From positions 1,080,405 through 1,144,404 of the forward strand of contig KN817518.1 in the NCBI GenBank assembly GCA_000827495.1: a DNA stretch of 64,000 nucleotides, read 5' to 3'. Under the pieces are notes generated by a model. That model had not been told where the DNA came from and searched no databases. It worked only from the letters and a program-made list of their open reading frames with translations. The position numbers were made by a program, and so were the translations under genes. Shown one piece after another: positions 1-11,168 of this stretch (position 1 is its first letter; each line of letters begins with the position of its first letter). This DNA is from Hypholoma sublateritium FD-334 SS-4. Taxonomy: Eukaryota > Basidiomycota > Agaricomycetes > Agaricales > Strophariaceae.

Positions 1-492
1 CCGCCGAACACGGGAGAGACTATTTCTCGCTGTTAACCATAATAGTCGAATCCGCCGCCCTCTATTCCGCATGCGGCATTATCTTCATCGTCACCTACGC
101 GCTCAACAACCCGCTAAACCAGATATTCCTCTTCGTCGCCAACTCATCTCAGGTATGTGGCCATACCGTCGACTGTAGCTTTATCTGATACAAATCTACC
201 CTGTTAGCAAATTGCAAGTTATCTGATTATATACAGAGTAGCGCAAGGCTCTGCGTGGAGTCGGCGAACATTTGCCAGGCAAGAAGGAATCCAGTCGCAG
301 GCGCTGCAGTTCAAACAGCCTCGTAGTTCAAGCGCTGGAGACTACAGCATCCATGGTCCGACTGTGACTACAGGATCAGTGATCCCCGAAAATACTCCAG
401 CCATGAAATTGGAGCTGTTGAACCCTCCGGCTGTATCTCATTTCAGCGTGGGTGATGGTAATAAGATCAGGAGAGAAGATGGCGACGAATAA
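1..492 (+). CDS. Seven-helix-type integral membrane protein, 3' end only
   Basis: The gene starts before the window. Exon 1 (1-152) gives a hydrophobic stretch, LLTIIVESAALYSACGIIFI, followed by a second one, QIFLFVANSSQ. A 55-bp GT-AG intron (153-207) separates it from the last exon (208-492), which continues as IASYLIIYRVAQGSAWSRR and then a polar tail ending at TAA. The pattern of two closing helices, a Y-R-V-A-x-G-x-A-W segment and a cytosolic serine-rich tail is common in uncharacterised basidiomycete membrane proteins with about seven helices. That family link is from memory of the pattern; no function is known. The tail, about 80 residues, has no recognisable domain. Confidence 0.75.
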
Positions 493-1208
493 TGTATGTC
501 ACTTATGGCTCCGGGAAACGTACTGTCGGTGCCATATGTATGCTATTTAATCAGTCTTTATCAGGTTGTACACGAGAATCATATGTAAGCATATCTACGC
601 AATCAAAAAGAATCAAATGGATGTACATATATTTGGGAGACCCACATGTGCTGCGAAGAGTTGTTCGCGTACATATCCTGTGGATGGAGCCTCGGCGTGG
701 ACCACTGGGGCATATATATGTACTTAACTCCGTTACTACTCACACGCTGCAATCTTTCTTCCGGTCGCTTCAAAGGTGTTTCCACTGAACATTGTCACAT
801 TCATATCTGGCGTGGACATTGCGGTTTCAGAATATTTTCGCATAAGAGCTTGCTGCCAACGTAGAGCTCACTGACTAGAGCCATCTCAAAATTTCAGACT
901 GCAGATTTTTTCAGGATTTGAAGCGTGCGATACCATAGAAGGAGATCTACATTACAACTTGCTCATTCTTCATGTGCGGAGTGTGCGGGGCCGTTCTATT
1001 AATAGATCTCAGGTCGAAAAGATTCAAAATGCGCAATCTCGGTCTTCTGATACATACACTGAAAGGTACAGTTCCTGAGAGATTGCGTAAAGAATGCCAT
1101 ATGTGGTTGTGGGTAAGAAGCACCAACCTCAAAAGGGTCCGTTTGGTCTGAACGAGTGCGAGCTCTTCTCCCCGGACCCCCATCTGCCGTTCATAGCGCC
1201 CACCTATA
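493..1208. other. Intergenic region upstream of the permease gene
   Basis: This stretch contains only short overlapping open frames on both strands, with no splice-consistent gene model. It must hold the terminator of the membrane-protein gene and the promoter of the permease gene. A run of ATATATG near 713-721 is AT-rich but too far upstream to be a convincing TATA box. I see nothing else. Confidence 0.6.
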
Positions 1209-3257
1209 ATGGTCGCTCAGCCCTCCTCTGAGTATGTTGATACTGATACGGAGAAAGAGAAGGAACTCTCCGTTGAATCCTCAACGAAAGGAAGCTTGAG
1301 CACTCACGATGAAGTCCCTCAAACCGAAGCTGAACCTAGTCGCGCGCTCGTTTCTCGGTTTGGTCCCTTGGGCCCGTTTATTGCGAAACTCTTTGAGCTT
1401 GGTGTAGAAGCTCGCGGCGTGGAGCGAGTTCCCGAGAACAAGAGGGACTCGACGTACATTTGGAACAAGTAAGTTTCCGCATTATTTACTCGCAAGTTGT
1501 ATCTACCATGTTGATTTTCCCTCTAAATTACTTGCAGCATCTTTATGTGGTGGTAAGCTATACAAGCTACATGACCCGCTATCGTAGCACTAAATGAATG
1601 CTAAGGTCCGTAAACACAGTCCTTACAACTGTCTCTATCGGAGTAATCGCCGAGCCCGTGTTTGGATTGCCGCTCCCGTAAGTGCTTATCATTCCATTTA
1701 ATCCCATTCAAACGCCAACGCTAGTTGATGATAGAGTCGCTGCCGCAACTATTCTATGCTTTGGCGCTCTCGCGACTTGTTCCGTCTCTTTCATTGCGAC
1801 ATTGGGCCCTAAAACAGGCCTGCGAACCATGATAATATCGCGATTTAGTTCAGGATACATTGGCTGCATTATCTACTCTATTCTCAACATTATTACCGAG
1901 TAAGCGGTCATATTAAAAGCAACGACACCATCTAATCTCCGCTATTAATTAATTTAGGTTAGGATTTTCTGTCCTTTGTGTCGTCCTCGGTGGCCAAGCA
2001 CTAGCTGCAGTCAACCCTGGCACACTGCCACTGGAAGCAGGTGTCGTAATCATCGGAGTCCTCAGCTTGATCCCATGCTTCATAGGATACGACGTGATCC
2101 ACAAGTCGGAGCGATATGCGTGGATTCCAGTGACCATTGTGATGCTAATGTTATGGGGGCTCGGCGCTAAAGCCGGGTTCAATGTGTCTGCGGAACGCCA
2201 GCTGCAGGCTACCGGAAGGGACCTTTCCGCCGACGTTCTCAGCTTCGGGGGGATCGTTTTTGGTTCATTCAATGGAGTGCGTGCTCTTGTCCATGAGGCG
2301 CATGTGCCCGAGCTAATGTCGGCCGCTTCCAGTGGGCCGTTGTGGCCGCAGACTATAATTGTCGCTTGCCCGCAAATGTATCTGCGTGGAAGATTTTCGC
2401 AATGACCTTTGTCGGCCTATACGTACCCATATGCATGGTCGAAATCCTCGGCGCCGCATTGACATCCATCAGTGACACCGCGTACGTCAATGCGTATGCG
2501 GATGGTGGAACAGGAGGCCTCGTTGCTCAAGTTCTGTCGCCCTGGAAAGGGGGAGGAAAGTTCCTGCTCGTTATCCTTGCCCTATCAAATCTGTCAGTAT
2601 GATTACCGTTTCTTGATAATCATTGCTGACACTTTGATTACAGGCTAAACAACGTGGTCAACACTTATTCCGCCGGCCTTTCTATCCAGGCCCTGGGCCG
2701 GCCTTTCGCCAAGGTCCCGCGTTTCTTCTGGACCTTGGTGTGCTTCGCTGCATATACAATCGCCGGTGTCGTTGGGCGCGCACATTTCTCAGACATTCTG
2801 ACAAATTTCCTGTCGATTCTCAGCTACTGGACTGCCTGGTTTGTAGTGATCGTCGCCGAGGAGCACGTTATCTTCCGAAGGAAAGGCGGCCGCTTGGGAG
2901 GATACAACCTTGCGGACTGGGATTCTCCGACAAAGTGAGTCGCCTTCTCAGTTGATTTTAAAAAATCATGTCCTGACAAATGTATACAAAGATTGCCGAT
3001 TGGTATCGCTAGCCTTTTGGCAGTTGGTTTCGGTGTAGCGGGCGCCGTTGTGGGTATGTCTGAGGTGTGGTTCACTGGACCGCTTGGTAAGAAGGCAGGA
3101 GGATTGTTCGGTACTGATTTAGGCTTTGAGGTGTGTGCTCTTCTGATTTTGGGGTTGTTGCGAATACTCATCTTATCCGGATTAGCTTGCTGCGGGATTT
3201 GCTGCGGTCACATACCCGCCACTAAGGTGGTTGGAAATTCACTATACAGGCCGATGA
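1209..3257 (+). CDS. FCY2: NCS1 family purine-cytosine permease (Fcy2-like)
   Basis: Nine exons: 1209-1468, 1538-1552, 1606-1677, 1735-1899, 1958-2276, 2333-2592, 2644-2934, 2992-3130 and 3186-3257. Together they encode 530 residues, the usual size for the family. A cytosolic acidic N-terminus (about 85 residues) precedes twelve expected helices. Family landmarks are IFMWWSVNTVLTTV in the first helix, ATLGPKTGLRT before helix 3, WAVVAADYNCRLPANVS (the substrate-site helix and loop), NTYSAGLS, and the closing YPPLRWLEIHYTGR. Fungal members carry adenine, guanine, hypoxanthine or cytosine inward with protons at the plasma membrane; the exact substrate cannot be read here. Exon 2 is only 15 nt. 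An apparent frame change near 2277 is an intron, not a frameshift. Confidence 0.9.
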
Positions 3258-4398
3258 ACTATTAGATATAATAGCCACTTGTTAAAGTGCACCCGAATAC
3301 ATAATTGTCTTACCGATAAAATATGAATACCTTTTTTCCTTCTGGCGCATTTCAGCGACAGGATTTGGACCAGACCAACATCCAATTCCATTATAGGAGA
3401 CCGTCGAGAGCTTCCCAGCTTTCCGAGCAGGATTGTCTAGACTATGCCTGATTGCAATGATAAGCACAAACGGAGTAACGAAATTTTGATTCAGTTCTGT
3501 CAAGAACCATTACCAAGAAATTCTCCGCTCGAGACTCGCATAATTTGGGAAGCCTGTTGATAGGGGTTAACGACGACGTTGCCACAAAAATAATCGTTCC
3601 GTGTCTTGAGGTGTACTCACACAGGTTTTCACTTATGCATAGGTTGCGGTGCAAACATTAATGCCGCAAAGGGATCCAAAGGTGTCCCAACACAACGAGG
3701 ATAAAAAAAATTGCTCTATAAAGCAATTGTGCACACCAGAATCAATAACCCACCCAGAGCATACACCAGTTCGAACTTGGCAGCCTGGGTCGACTGGCCG
3801 ATATCACATTGGGTGACAAAACTTCAGCTTCAAGCTCAAGCACGGTTCGCAAGATAGAGATCGCGCGTATCAGGGAGGCTCAGAGATTGTGGGCAGGGTT
3901 GGCAGCATATATAGATCGCGAGAGAAGGTGGTCAACGTGCAGTGCAGCGTGTGCTGATGAAAAACGTTTTAACCAGCGTATAGGTGAATGAAACATCGAA
4001 TCATACAGCAACACGCCACAGGTTGCAGTCTCTAACCTTCTGTAGCAGCATGCTTAGTTCAAGTCTTATGCCAATTGCGATTCAGTTCAGCGACAAGTGT
4101 GAATCAACTTGAAGTGTGAACGTCTAAATCGCGATTGAACTTGTAAGCTCCACGTTGTTTCCGGCTCCCGAGGACAGTGGTTGCAGAGATGGTTTCTAGC
4201 TTTGTAGCTGAGGTTGGAGTCTGACCAAGGTCGATGAGGGCCGTGAATCGCAAGGAGATGCAAGAGGGATGGGGGCAAGAAAGCAAAGCGAAAAATAAGA
4301 CCAGAGCCGTTTGTGAGTCATCCGGACGTACATAACAGAGACAAACATCCGCATCTACTCGCGCCGCCGCCCGCCGGGCGGCGCAATCCAGACCACGA
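3258..4398. other. Intergenic region
   Basis: I find no supportable gene. Open frames here are below 85 codons and lack protein-like composition. A CTCTATAAAG motif near 3714-3723 resembles a TATA box but has no gene placed correctly downstream. The last 100 bases are the promoter and 5'UTR of the FMP32-like gene. Confidence 0.5.
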
Positions 4399-5579
4399 AT
4401 GCTCTCTCGCTCGTTTCCACGTTTCTGTCGTGCAGATACACGCCATTACATCCGCTCTCAAACCACTACATTCCGGGGTATCCATAATGCACCTGCAATA
4501 TCAGACCCACCCGCTTCACACAACGCGACTGATGGCCCTCAGCCAAATTCCGCATCCATGACGCACCCTCGCGACAACCCACCTTCCAACTCATCCATTC
4601 ATTCGCCCCCACCGCCGGAAGGGTCTTCGTCGCAAGCATCTAACTCGTCCGATGTGATTAACACGTCACCAGAAGTGTCAGGTCTGCCGACGAGCTACAC
4701 AGCCAATCCATCATACAGTACACCTATGTACACCAGTCCCCCTTTCCACACCCACACCTTCTTCAAGGCGTTAGAAAAGACATTTCCCGAAGTAACAGCA
4801 CGAAGCTTAATGCGGGCAACACGAGCGTTACTCGTCGATCGCATAGGGCGGGTGCGACGCGAAGGTTTGACGGTGAAGGATCTTGATAATGTTAGTCTTC
4901 CTTTCCTACACATGGAAAGGCATGAAGCATTCTACGAGCGATCGCTTACGCTTCTTAGCAAGCATATTTGTTTCGGGCGGCACTCTCTGAGCTGCGCGCA
5001 GAAATGACGATGGCTACCAAGAATGACTCTGCATCGATTCGCGCTGCGACGGCTGCACTTCGGAGAGAAGTTGACCGCCTCGACGTCAAAATGAAAGAAG
5101 ATATTGGAAATCTAAAGCACGAGTGTGTATATAACTATTGCGTTTCATCATCTCCGTCCTTACCAAAGCATAGGATCCAAATGGAACTCGACAGCAGGAA
5201 GAATGAAGCTAAGGCGGACTTGAAGCAGCAAGATATCGGCATTGAGGTTTGTTCCTATCATACGGTTTTGTCAATCGACTTCATTGATGCACTGTATCAT
5301 AGGAGATACTCAATAAAGTTATTGTGAGCGTCAGCGATCTGAGGACGGACGTGGAGGAAATCAAGTGGGATAATATGCGGAAAGCTGTTGGTTAGTGGTC
5401 ATGCTCATGCCCTCCATCTTTTCTGACGGCGTTCCGCAGTGACACTTTCGTCCTTTGTTGTGGCCATCATTTTTATGATGGAAATCCAGCCCAGTAAGAA
5501 ACCAGAACAACGACATCCACCGCCGCCAGAAATAACTATACCAACTGAAGGAATGGAGAGGACGCAATGGGTCACTTAG
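4399..5579 (+). CDS. FMP32: FMP32/DUF1640 mitochondrial coiled-coil membrane protein
   Basis: Five exons (4399-4890, 4959-5122, 5174-5246, 5303-5390, 5440-5579) encode 318 residues. The first 30 residues ([20 protein letters not shown]...) are rich in Arg and Ser and poor in acid, as in a mitochondrial presequence. A proline/serine-rich linker follows. The conserved block starts near residue 115 ([20 protein letters not shown]) and runs into a long charged coiled coil. A single membrane helix near the C-terminus ([14 protein letters not shown]) precedes a proline-rich tail. This order matches the DUF1640 family, which includes yeast Fmp32 and animal MCUR1/CCDC90B, inner-membrane proteins linked to cytochrome oxidase or calcium-uniporter function. 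Which role applies here is unknown. The gene converges on PYM1 with 150 bp between stops. Confidence 0.85.
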
Positions 5580-5729
5580 ACTGCTAGCTCCTCAAGGTTC
5601 GCGGCATTATAGACAGAAGGTATTTAAACCTTCTCATATATTACATCTGTATTACAATTGTATATCACCCCACGGAAGTACATCTCTGATAATAATATGC
5701 CTCTGGCGATTCAGAGGGCTGAGTATGAG

Positions 5730-6360
5730 CTACTTGACCTCTAATTTGTCCAATTTCTCGACCAGTGCATCGTCCGTGCTTTGCGTAATCTTCGCGTCCT
5801 TTGATTTTCCATCTGCACTGTCAGCCTGTGCGGCATCGGATGAAGCTGGGGCTGTGGACACGCTTGACTTTGTGGCTGAAGGAGTAGGCGCGGCAGGTTT
5901 AGCTTCGTCGTCGTCGTCGTCGTCCCAGTTATCTGGTACATCATCTGTCTTCTCTTTCTCTCTTTTCTCCTTCCGCTTGGCATTCTTCTTTGCACTCTTT
6001 GAAAGTGGCTTTCCTTCCGAAGTCGATGCCGCCGTGCTCTTCGGGGGAGGCGCCCACCCAATGATGTGCCCCTTGGGCAGCGCAGTCGAGTCCATCTGGG
6101 CTTGCTTCGTCCCTCGAAAACGACGCACATCCTCTTGTGGAGTAAACCCTGGCCGAATCTTTATCTGCTTGCGTACGCTGGAATGGGAACGGCACGCGAG
6201 TGGTGAGAGAAAGGAACGCGCGCGAGGGGGTTGCAATGAGGAAGGAGTACACCTACGTTCCATCTGGGCGCCGGGATTCTGGGATGACACGCTCGAGAGT
6301 CTGAGGGTCGAGGGCGATCCCGGCGACGGTCTTCTCTGGGTTTATAGGCGGGCGCGACAT
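5730..6360 (-). CDS. PYM1: PYM1, exon-junction-complex disassembly factor (partner of Y14-Mago)
   Basis: Two exons (6360-6257 and 6177-5730) with a 79-bp intron give 183 residues. The N-terminus reads MSRPPINPEKTVAGIALDPQ and continues to the hallmark RPGFTPQEDVRRFRG, the Mago-Y14 binding region of PYM/WIBG proteins. A lysine-rich helix (SKSAKKNAKRKEKREKEK) and an aspartate run encoded by a CGT/GTC microsatellite (about 5907-5928) follow. The C-terminus ends in LVEKLDKLEVK. PYM binds the Mago-Y14 dimer and ribosomes and strips exon junction complexes from translated mRNA. That role suits a genome with introns in almost every gene. The start is fixed by the conserved MSRPPINPEKT; an open frame from 6290 lacks this exon. 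Confidence 0.93.
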
Positions 6361-6513
6361 GATATCGATGGCTATGATCGAGCTTGGACTGCTGCAGCAA
6401 GATTACTGGCAATCTACGGCGGACTTTGAATTGATTTCATAGACTTTCTCGGTGGCTCAACAATCAAACTCCGTCTTGCAAACCTCCGTGCACCTTTCTC
6501 TTTCACTGTTATC
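6361..6513. promoter_or_regulatory. Bidirectional promoter between PYM1 and GPN3
   Basis: Only 153 bp separate the two divergent start codons, so both 5'UTRs and core promoters must overlap here. No clear TATA box is visible in either direction, which is usual for housekeeping genes. Confidence 0.6.
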
Positions 6514-7715
6514 ATGCGTTACGCGGTCCTCGTAACTGGCCCTGCGGGTGCTGGAAAGTCGACATTTACCGGTGCATTCCTCAACCACCTCCGAATGGCA
6601 AAAAGGACGGCCCACCTCGTCAATCTCGATCCTGCCGCGTCGCCGACCAGTTTCGAGGTCCAGCCTGTCATTGACATCAAGGATCTTATCAGTGTCGAAG
6701 ATGTGATGAGTGAACTGGAGTATGGGCCTAACGGAGGTCTGGTGTACTGCTTTGAGTGAGTGAGTGCTGCACAACCTTTTTTCGTTCTGGTGAGCTTTGG
6801 CGCTTACCAGGGCAAGCATAGATACCTCCTTCAGAACATGGATTGGTTAGAAGAAGAGCTTGGTGGATATGATGATGATTATCTAGTGTTTGACTGCCCT
6901 GGTGAGCATGTTGTCTGTCGCTTCGAGGCAACCAACCCATAGCAGTCCGCAGGGCAAATCGAACTTTACACCCACCACCCTTTCCTGCCGACCCTTGTAC
7001 AACACCTTACGAGGCTGAACATCCGCGTCTGTGCTGCATACTTGATAGAGTCTCAGTTCATGGAAGATCGGTATAAATTCTTCAGGTTGGTGGCGTTACA
7101 ACCGAAGCCTGCTAGTCAGCTCATCGTGCTTGGCTCAGTGGTGTACTGTCAGCAATGTCCGCTATGGTCAACCTTGAAATACCTTGGATAAACGTCATGT
7201 CCAAGATGGATCTGGTGACTGCCAACACAGATAGTGAATCTGACGGCGGCGCAAGAAATGGAATCAGGCAACGCAAGGACGTCGCACGGTAAGAATTGTC
7301 TGATAGTTATAATATCTGACTCTTACATCTATATCTAGCTACTTGGATCCTGATCCTTTACTTCTTGCGACCCGGAGGGGCTACGAGGGCGATATTGAGA
7401 ACCCTCGCTTCCATGCACTCAATCAAGCCATAGTTCATCTCGTACGTGCAAGCACATGTAGGATCAAACTGCATCTCAGCGTTATTACACAGATCGAAGA
7501 TCACCCTCTTGTCTCGTTCCTTCCTCTTGATCTGACGAAGCCAGACTCCCTGGAGACAGTGGTGAGCCATATCGATTACACTATGCAATATGGAGAAGAC
7601 GAAGAGCCAAAAGAAGTACGATCTATTTCCGGGTCTCTATTCTTTGAATGCCGGATTAAATTTGTCTTTCTAGCCTCATGATATGGACGAAGGCGACTTT
7701 CAGGATGCAGATTAG
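6514..7715 (+). CDS. GPN3: GPN-loop GTPase 3
   Basis: Seven exons (6514-6755, 6822-6901, 6953-7085, 7139-7288, 7339-7441, 7493-7615, 7674-7715) encode 290 residues, the normal length for GPN3. The P-loop is GPAGAGKST (residues 8-16). The family-defining Gly-Pro-Asn insertion appears as YGPNGG near residue 70. [14 protein letters not shown] is the G3 region, and SKMDL gives base recognition. The acidic C-terminal tail ([16 protein letters not shown]) is also typical. GPN proteins pair as dimers and are needed for assembly and nuclear import of RNA polymerase II. The start is supported by the [15 protein letters not shown] context. The gene shares its promoter region with PYM1. Confidence 0.95.
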
Positions 7716-7914
7716 ATGCTCACGAGGTCAGCGTAACTCTCCGTATCTCAAAACAGTTGTAAATTACAAGACATTCTGTGGTTTACGTTCAGCCACAATT
7801 GACATAATATTAAAATCGAGTTGAAGACAAATCGAGTGCCCAATGGCAAATAACGCATAGAACTGAACGGTGAAGGATCTTGACTCCCGGCGCTTGTCCA
7901 GGCTTGTCCTCGTT

Positions 7915-9281
7915 TCACTCTTTCTGGACAACCTCGGTCCCTCTGCTGGCCATCCAAGTTTCGGGGCCCTGATATTCTCTCAGTGTCTTGTTGGTGTCTG
8001 GGTGTCCGAGGCTTACCTGACGATTCTTAAGCCTCTGGTTCTTGATTCGCCTTGTGAACCAGTCTAGGGCGGTCGCTCCGGTGTCGAAATTCTTTTCTGG
8101 CGTGCGTTTCACTGCTTCGGCGATGATAGGGCTCTGCTCAACAAGTGCACGGAGGACGACCGAGTTTCCTGGCCTCGTGAAATAAACTAGGGACCAGCGT
8201 TCCAAACCAGCTTGTGCACCCGGTGGGGGGCTGGAAGATCCTTGCTCAGCACATGGAAGCAAAAAACGAATATAACCACGTACATCACTCTGTGGAGGTT
8301 GGAGCGGAGGATCCCACCGCTGAGGATATGAAGAGCGTCTCCAACATTGCAAATTGCGTGCCCGGGGATGGGCTAAACTTGTTAATGAGAACTTGACGAG
8401 TTTCTCGAAATAGCAACGTGGGGTACCTTGACATATTGCCACGATTCTGCACCTGGAACGAGCACTTGGAGTCCTCCCAGCCGGTTGTGGAGGAATGACT
8501 AATGAGGCGATAATTATATACAGAGCGCAGCTCCCCGGAGTCGAACTTACCAGAGACCCGAAATCGGTGTGGCTCCCAATGGCTTGTTTTGTTGTGCTAG
8601 AGGTGGGCTTGTTCCGGATAATCCTCGCTTCGCTTCCGCTGAACTCTTCGGTCTTGTGTTTTTCGAGCAGAGCGCCGGTGGGAAGACCGAGCTTATCGTT
8701 GAATATCTCTAAGAGAAGGTTATTGATCTCCAACGACTTGCGCACGAACGGGCCAAGGGTGGATTCCATCCTCGCGTTGGCGGTCGACGGGTAGCTTCGT
8801 CTGGCTATCTTCGGCCACGCCAGAGCATCGTCTTTTGCTACGTTCAGAAAATCGGTTGTGTCTGGCTCCCCCGAGGCGTTGACGGCATTGGCACCCGCCG
8901 CTTTGTACCTGTGCGCATTTCAGGAAACTAACATTCAGTCTAGATGGACTCGGATATGCACCCGAACGACATCCCGTCGTCGCCTTGCTCAAACTTCATC
9001 CTTTCTTCCAGGGGTAGTGCCATGGTCTCTTCCCCAAGTGCGAACATATTATCGGCCGCTTCATCGGCTCCATGGTTCTTGAGGCTGGACGTCTGATCAA
9101 TACATGCTCCGACTACGAGCAGCCTTGAACGGACTTACTACCAGAACCCCAGCTTCGTAGCCGCTTCCCACAATCGGTCAATCTCCTGCGGGTCCCTGTC
9201 AGCGATGAGTGAATAATCGATGATCAGCAACGGGTGAGTGGGTATGTCCTCTGGAAACGTAGGGAATGTGAGTGCGGGCAT
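7915..9281 (-). CDS. 2-oxoglutarate/Fe(II) oxygenase, isopenicillin-N-synthase-like
   Basis: Seven exons (9281-9139, 9084-8962, 8908-8551, 8498-8427, 8372-8284, 8230-8017, 7968-7915) encode 350 residues. The N-terminal non-haem dioxygenase domain starts MPALTFPTFPEDIPTHPLLI and has YLKNHGADEAADNM. The iron ligands are in SHTDFGSL (His and Asp) and NLHRV (His). The 2-oxoglutarate-binding Arg-x-Ser is in ERWSLVYFTRP. These are the catalytic features of the family, so the enzyme is predicted active; the substrate is unknown. The last intron (8016-7969) is 48 bp and in phase, so retaining it would add 16 residues. I chose splicing because it restores RQGPETWMASRGTE, a usual family ending. It converges on GPN3. 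Confidence 0.9.
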
Positions 9282-11168
9282 GGTCGGTGTCTAATCAACG
9301 TTATAACAGTGGGTTTATATAGGAAGTATAGAACCGTGTAGGATCCGCTGAGGAGCTTTACAGTTAGGCCATGGGAAGCAGGGTATATATAACCGCCATG
9401 AATCCGGCGTGACCAGGTCGTAGTTTCCAAATCGAAACACGTCGCATTGAGTTCCAGCTAGGCGGTCATGAGACGACTCTTTGCAGAATTGTGATGGCCA
9501 TTGTTGGGTATTAACGCCGGGCCTGAGCTCAGCCTGCATACCCTTACTTTTCACGGGGCTCCCTGAGCGATGAATAAAACGGGTGCCTAAATTAGTTGCA
9601 GATACGATTGGCAGTGGAAAGTACGACGCCGGGCACACGGCGAAATCAGTATGCGCATTCCAGTGCTTGCGTTCTAGAACAGATAGATACGAGAGTACAA
9701 CTGTCTTCGCTATCTCTACATACACTGCTCAGAGAGGCTAGTTAAATCAAGGTATCGCTGGAAGTGTACGAGATTAGCTTGGAGGCGTCTAAGGAATTAC
9801 AAACAAGGTGAGTGCCGCATCGCGCTTTGAAAATTTCAGGGTTACTTCGTCCTCTTTATACTTTATCTAATCTACTTTAACGCCGCTCGGCACACAATCA
9901 TATGCACACAGGATATATCAGTATGGGTGTCCTAGAATACGACCCTTTCTGATACCTTGAAGCTGGCCCTATGATCAATCTATGATTTGTCTATGATGCC
10001 GATTAAAAGTTCGCAGCTTCCCTTGTATCGGAGTCAAAGCGCAGGCCTACGGCGTAAAAGTATCTTGGCTTGTGACTTGGCTGCTACAAAAAATGTGCCA
10101 ATCGCACTACCTGCCAGTGAAGAGTGCCTCTGGATCTGTTTCGCTGCAAATCTGGAAACCTTGCAATGCATGAGGTTGACCTCGTTTGGGGCATTATTTT
10201 TCCCATGAGAAATCGCAAGTCGTCTAGGTTATTGATCTTAACCGACCATAATCTCAGAGCCACATGTACACCTGCGCGTAGAGTTTCTCGTCTGAAAGGC
10301 ATTGTATAGATGGTATTTGGCTGCGTCCAGAAAGACTTGGCGTATGTTTTTGAGCAGTCACGGTTGGATTCTGTGCGCGAACGTCTCTGAGAATCAAGGA
10401 AATCAGCCCAGCTCTAGAGAATAGTCTCAATGTGCTGTCTTATCAGGTAGAAATTTAGTAAATCTAACAAACATGCTGCCAGTGGTTTTTCCATGATAGG
10501 TTTTTCCAAGGTTTTTCGTGGCTCAAGCGTGGGGCCTACGTGCGGCTATCTCCGAAGAGGCACAATGGACGATTCTTGCTCGGGCTCGGGGTTGTATCCG
10601 ACAACTGAGGCAAGACGACACATTTGCTCTGCCTGCTCACTGTCTTGCTATGTGGTCAACCAAGTGTTGAGGAAACCCACGAGGCACGCTATCTACGTCA
10701 ACTGACTCGAAAGCTCCACCTGGAGTGATCCGTACTCACGACTAGTGAACTCTCTCAACCTCTCACTCCCATCGCGGTGCCCTCCCAATACCCCAGCCAC
10801 CAACGCCTGGTCGTGGCTGCCCGCTTGTACATACCACCAAGGTCTCCTCTGTCTAATAGGGTTCAAATCCCTGTTACTTTTGCAACGATACCACGTCGAT
10901 CGATTTTAATCAATCGTGCAGCCTCCTCCATTGGAACATATTCGCAAATTTATTCATGCCTGGAGAGCAGCCCGGAAATACAGACAGTACGCACGGCCTC
11001 TCGTTAACACACCTCTTTTCCGTTATTACACGCGAACGTATCTGCGAAACCCACGATACCCTCTACCGGGATTTCCTTGATTCCCCATATTTGTCCGCCT
11101 CGCAATCGGCGACATCTCTTTCTTTAATCTCTAGGCTTTGAATCGGCCGTCCGTCCTGTAAAAACATC
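9282..11168. other. Intergenic region, divergent promoters
   Basis: This 1.9-kb stretch separates the divergent oxygenase and HSP20-like genes. A 136-codon open frame on the minus strand (9315-9725) overlaps the oxygenase TATA box, has no ATG-led protein-like sequence and is probably chance. A GGGTTCAAATCCC motif near 10859 resembles a tRNA T-arm, but no matching acceptor stem or anticodon arm lies upstream. The region from about 10700 to 11168 is pyrimidine-rich, like a promoter and 5'UTR. Confidence 0.5.
9314..9321 (-). promoter_or_regulatory. TATA box of the 2OG oxygenase gene
   Basis: On the minus strand the sequence reads TATATAAA, 33-40 bases upstream of the start codon at 9281. The short distance implies a very short 5'UTR or use of another element. 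Confidence 0.45.

Noticed and set aside
2277..2345. Apparent frameshift in the NCS1 permease
   Set aside because: A 56-bp intron (2277-2332) joins the two frames exactly at the conserved WAVVAADYN motif.
3771..3790. Second T-loop-like GTTCGAA motif
   Set aside because: Too short a stem and no cloverleaf partners on either strand.
10859..10880. tRNA T-arm-like GGTTCAAATCC motif
   Set aside because: No complementary acceptor stem, D-arm or anticodon arm within 100 bases on either strand.
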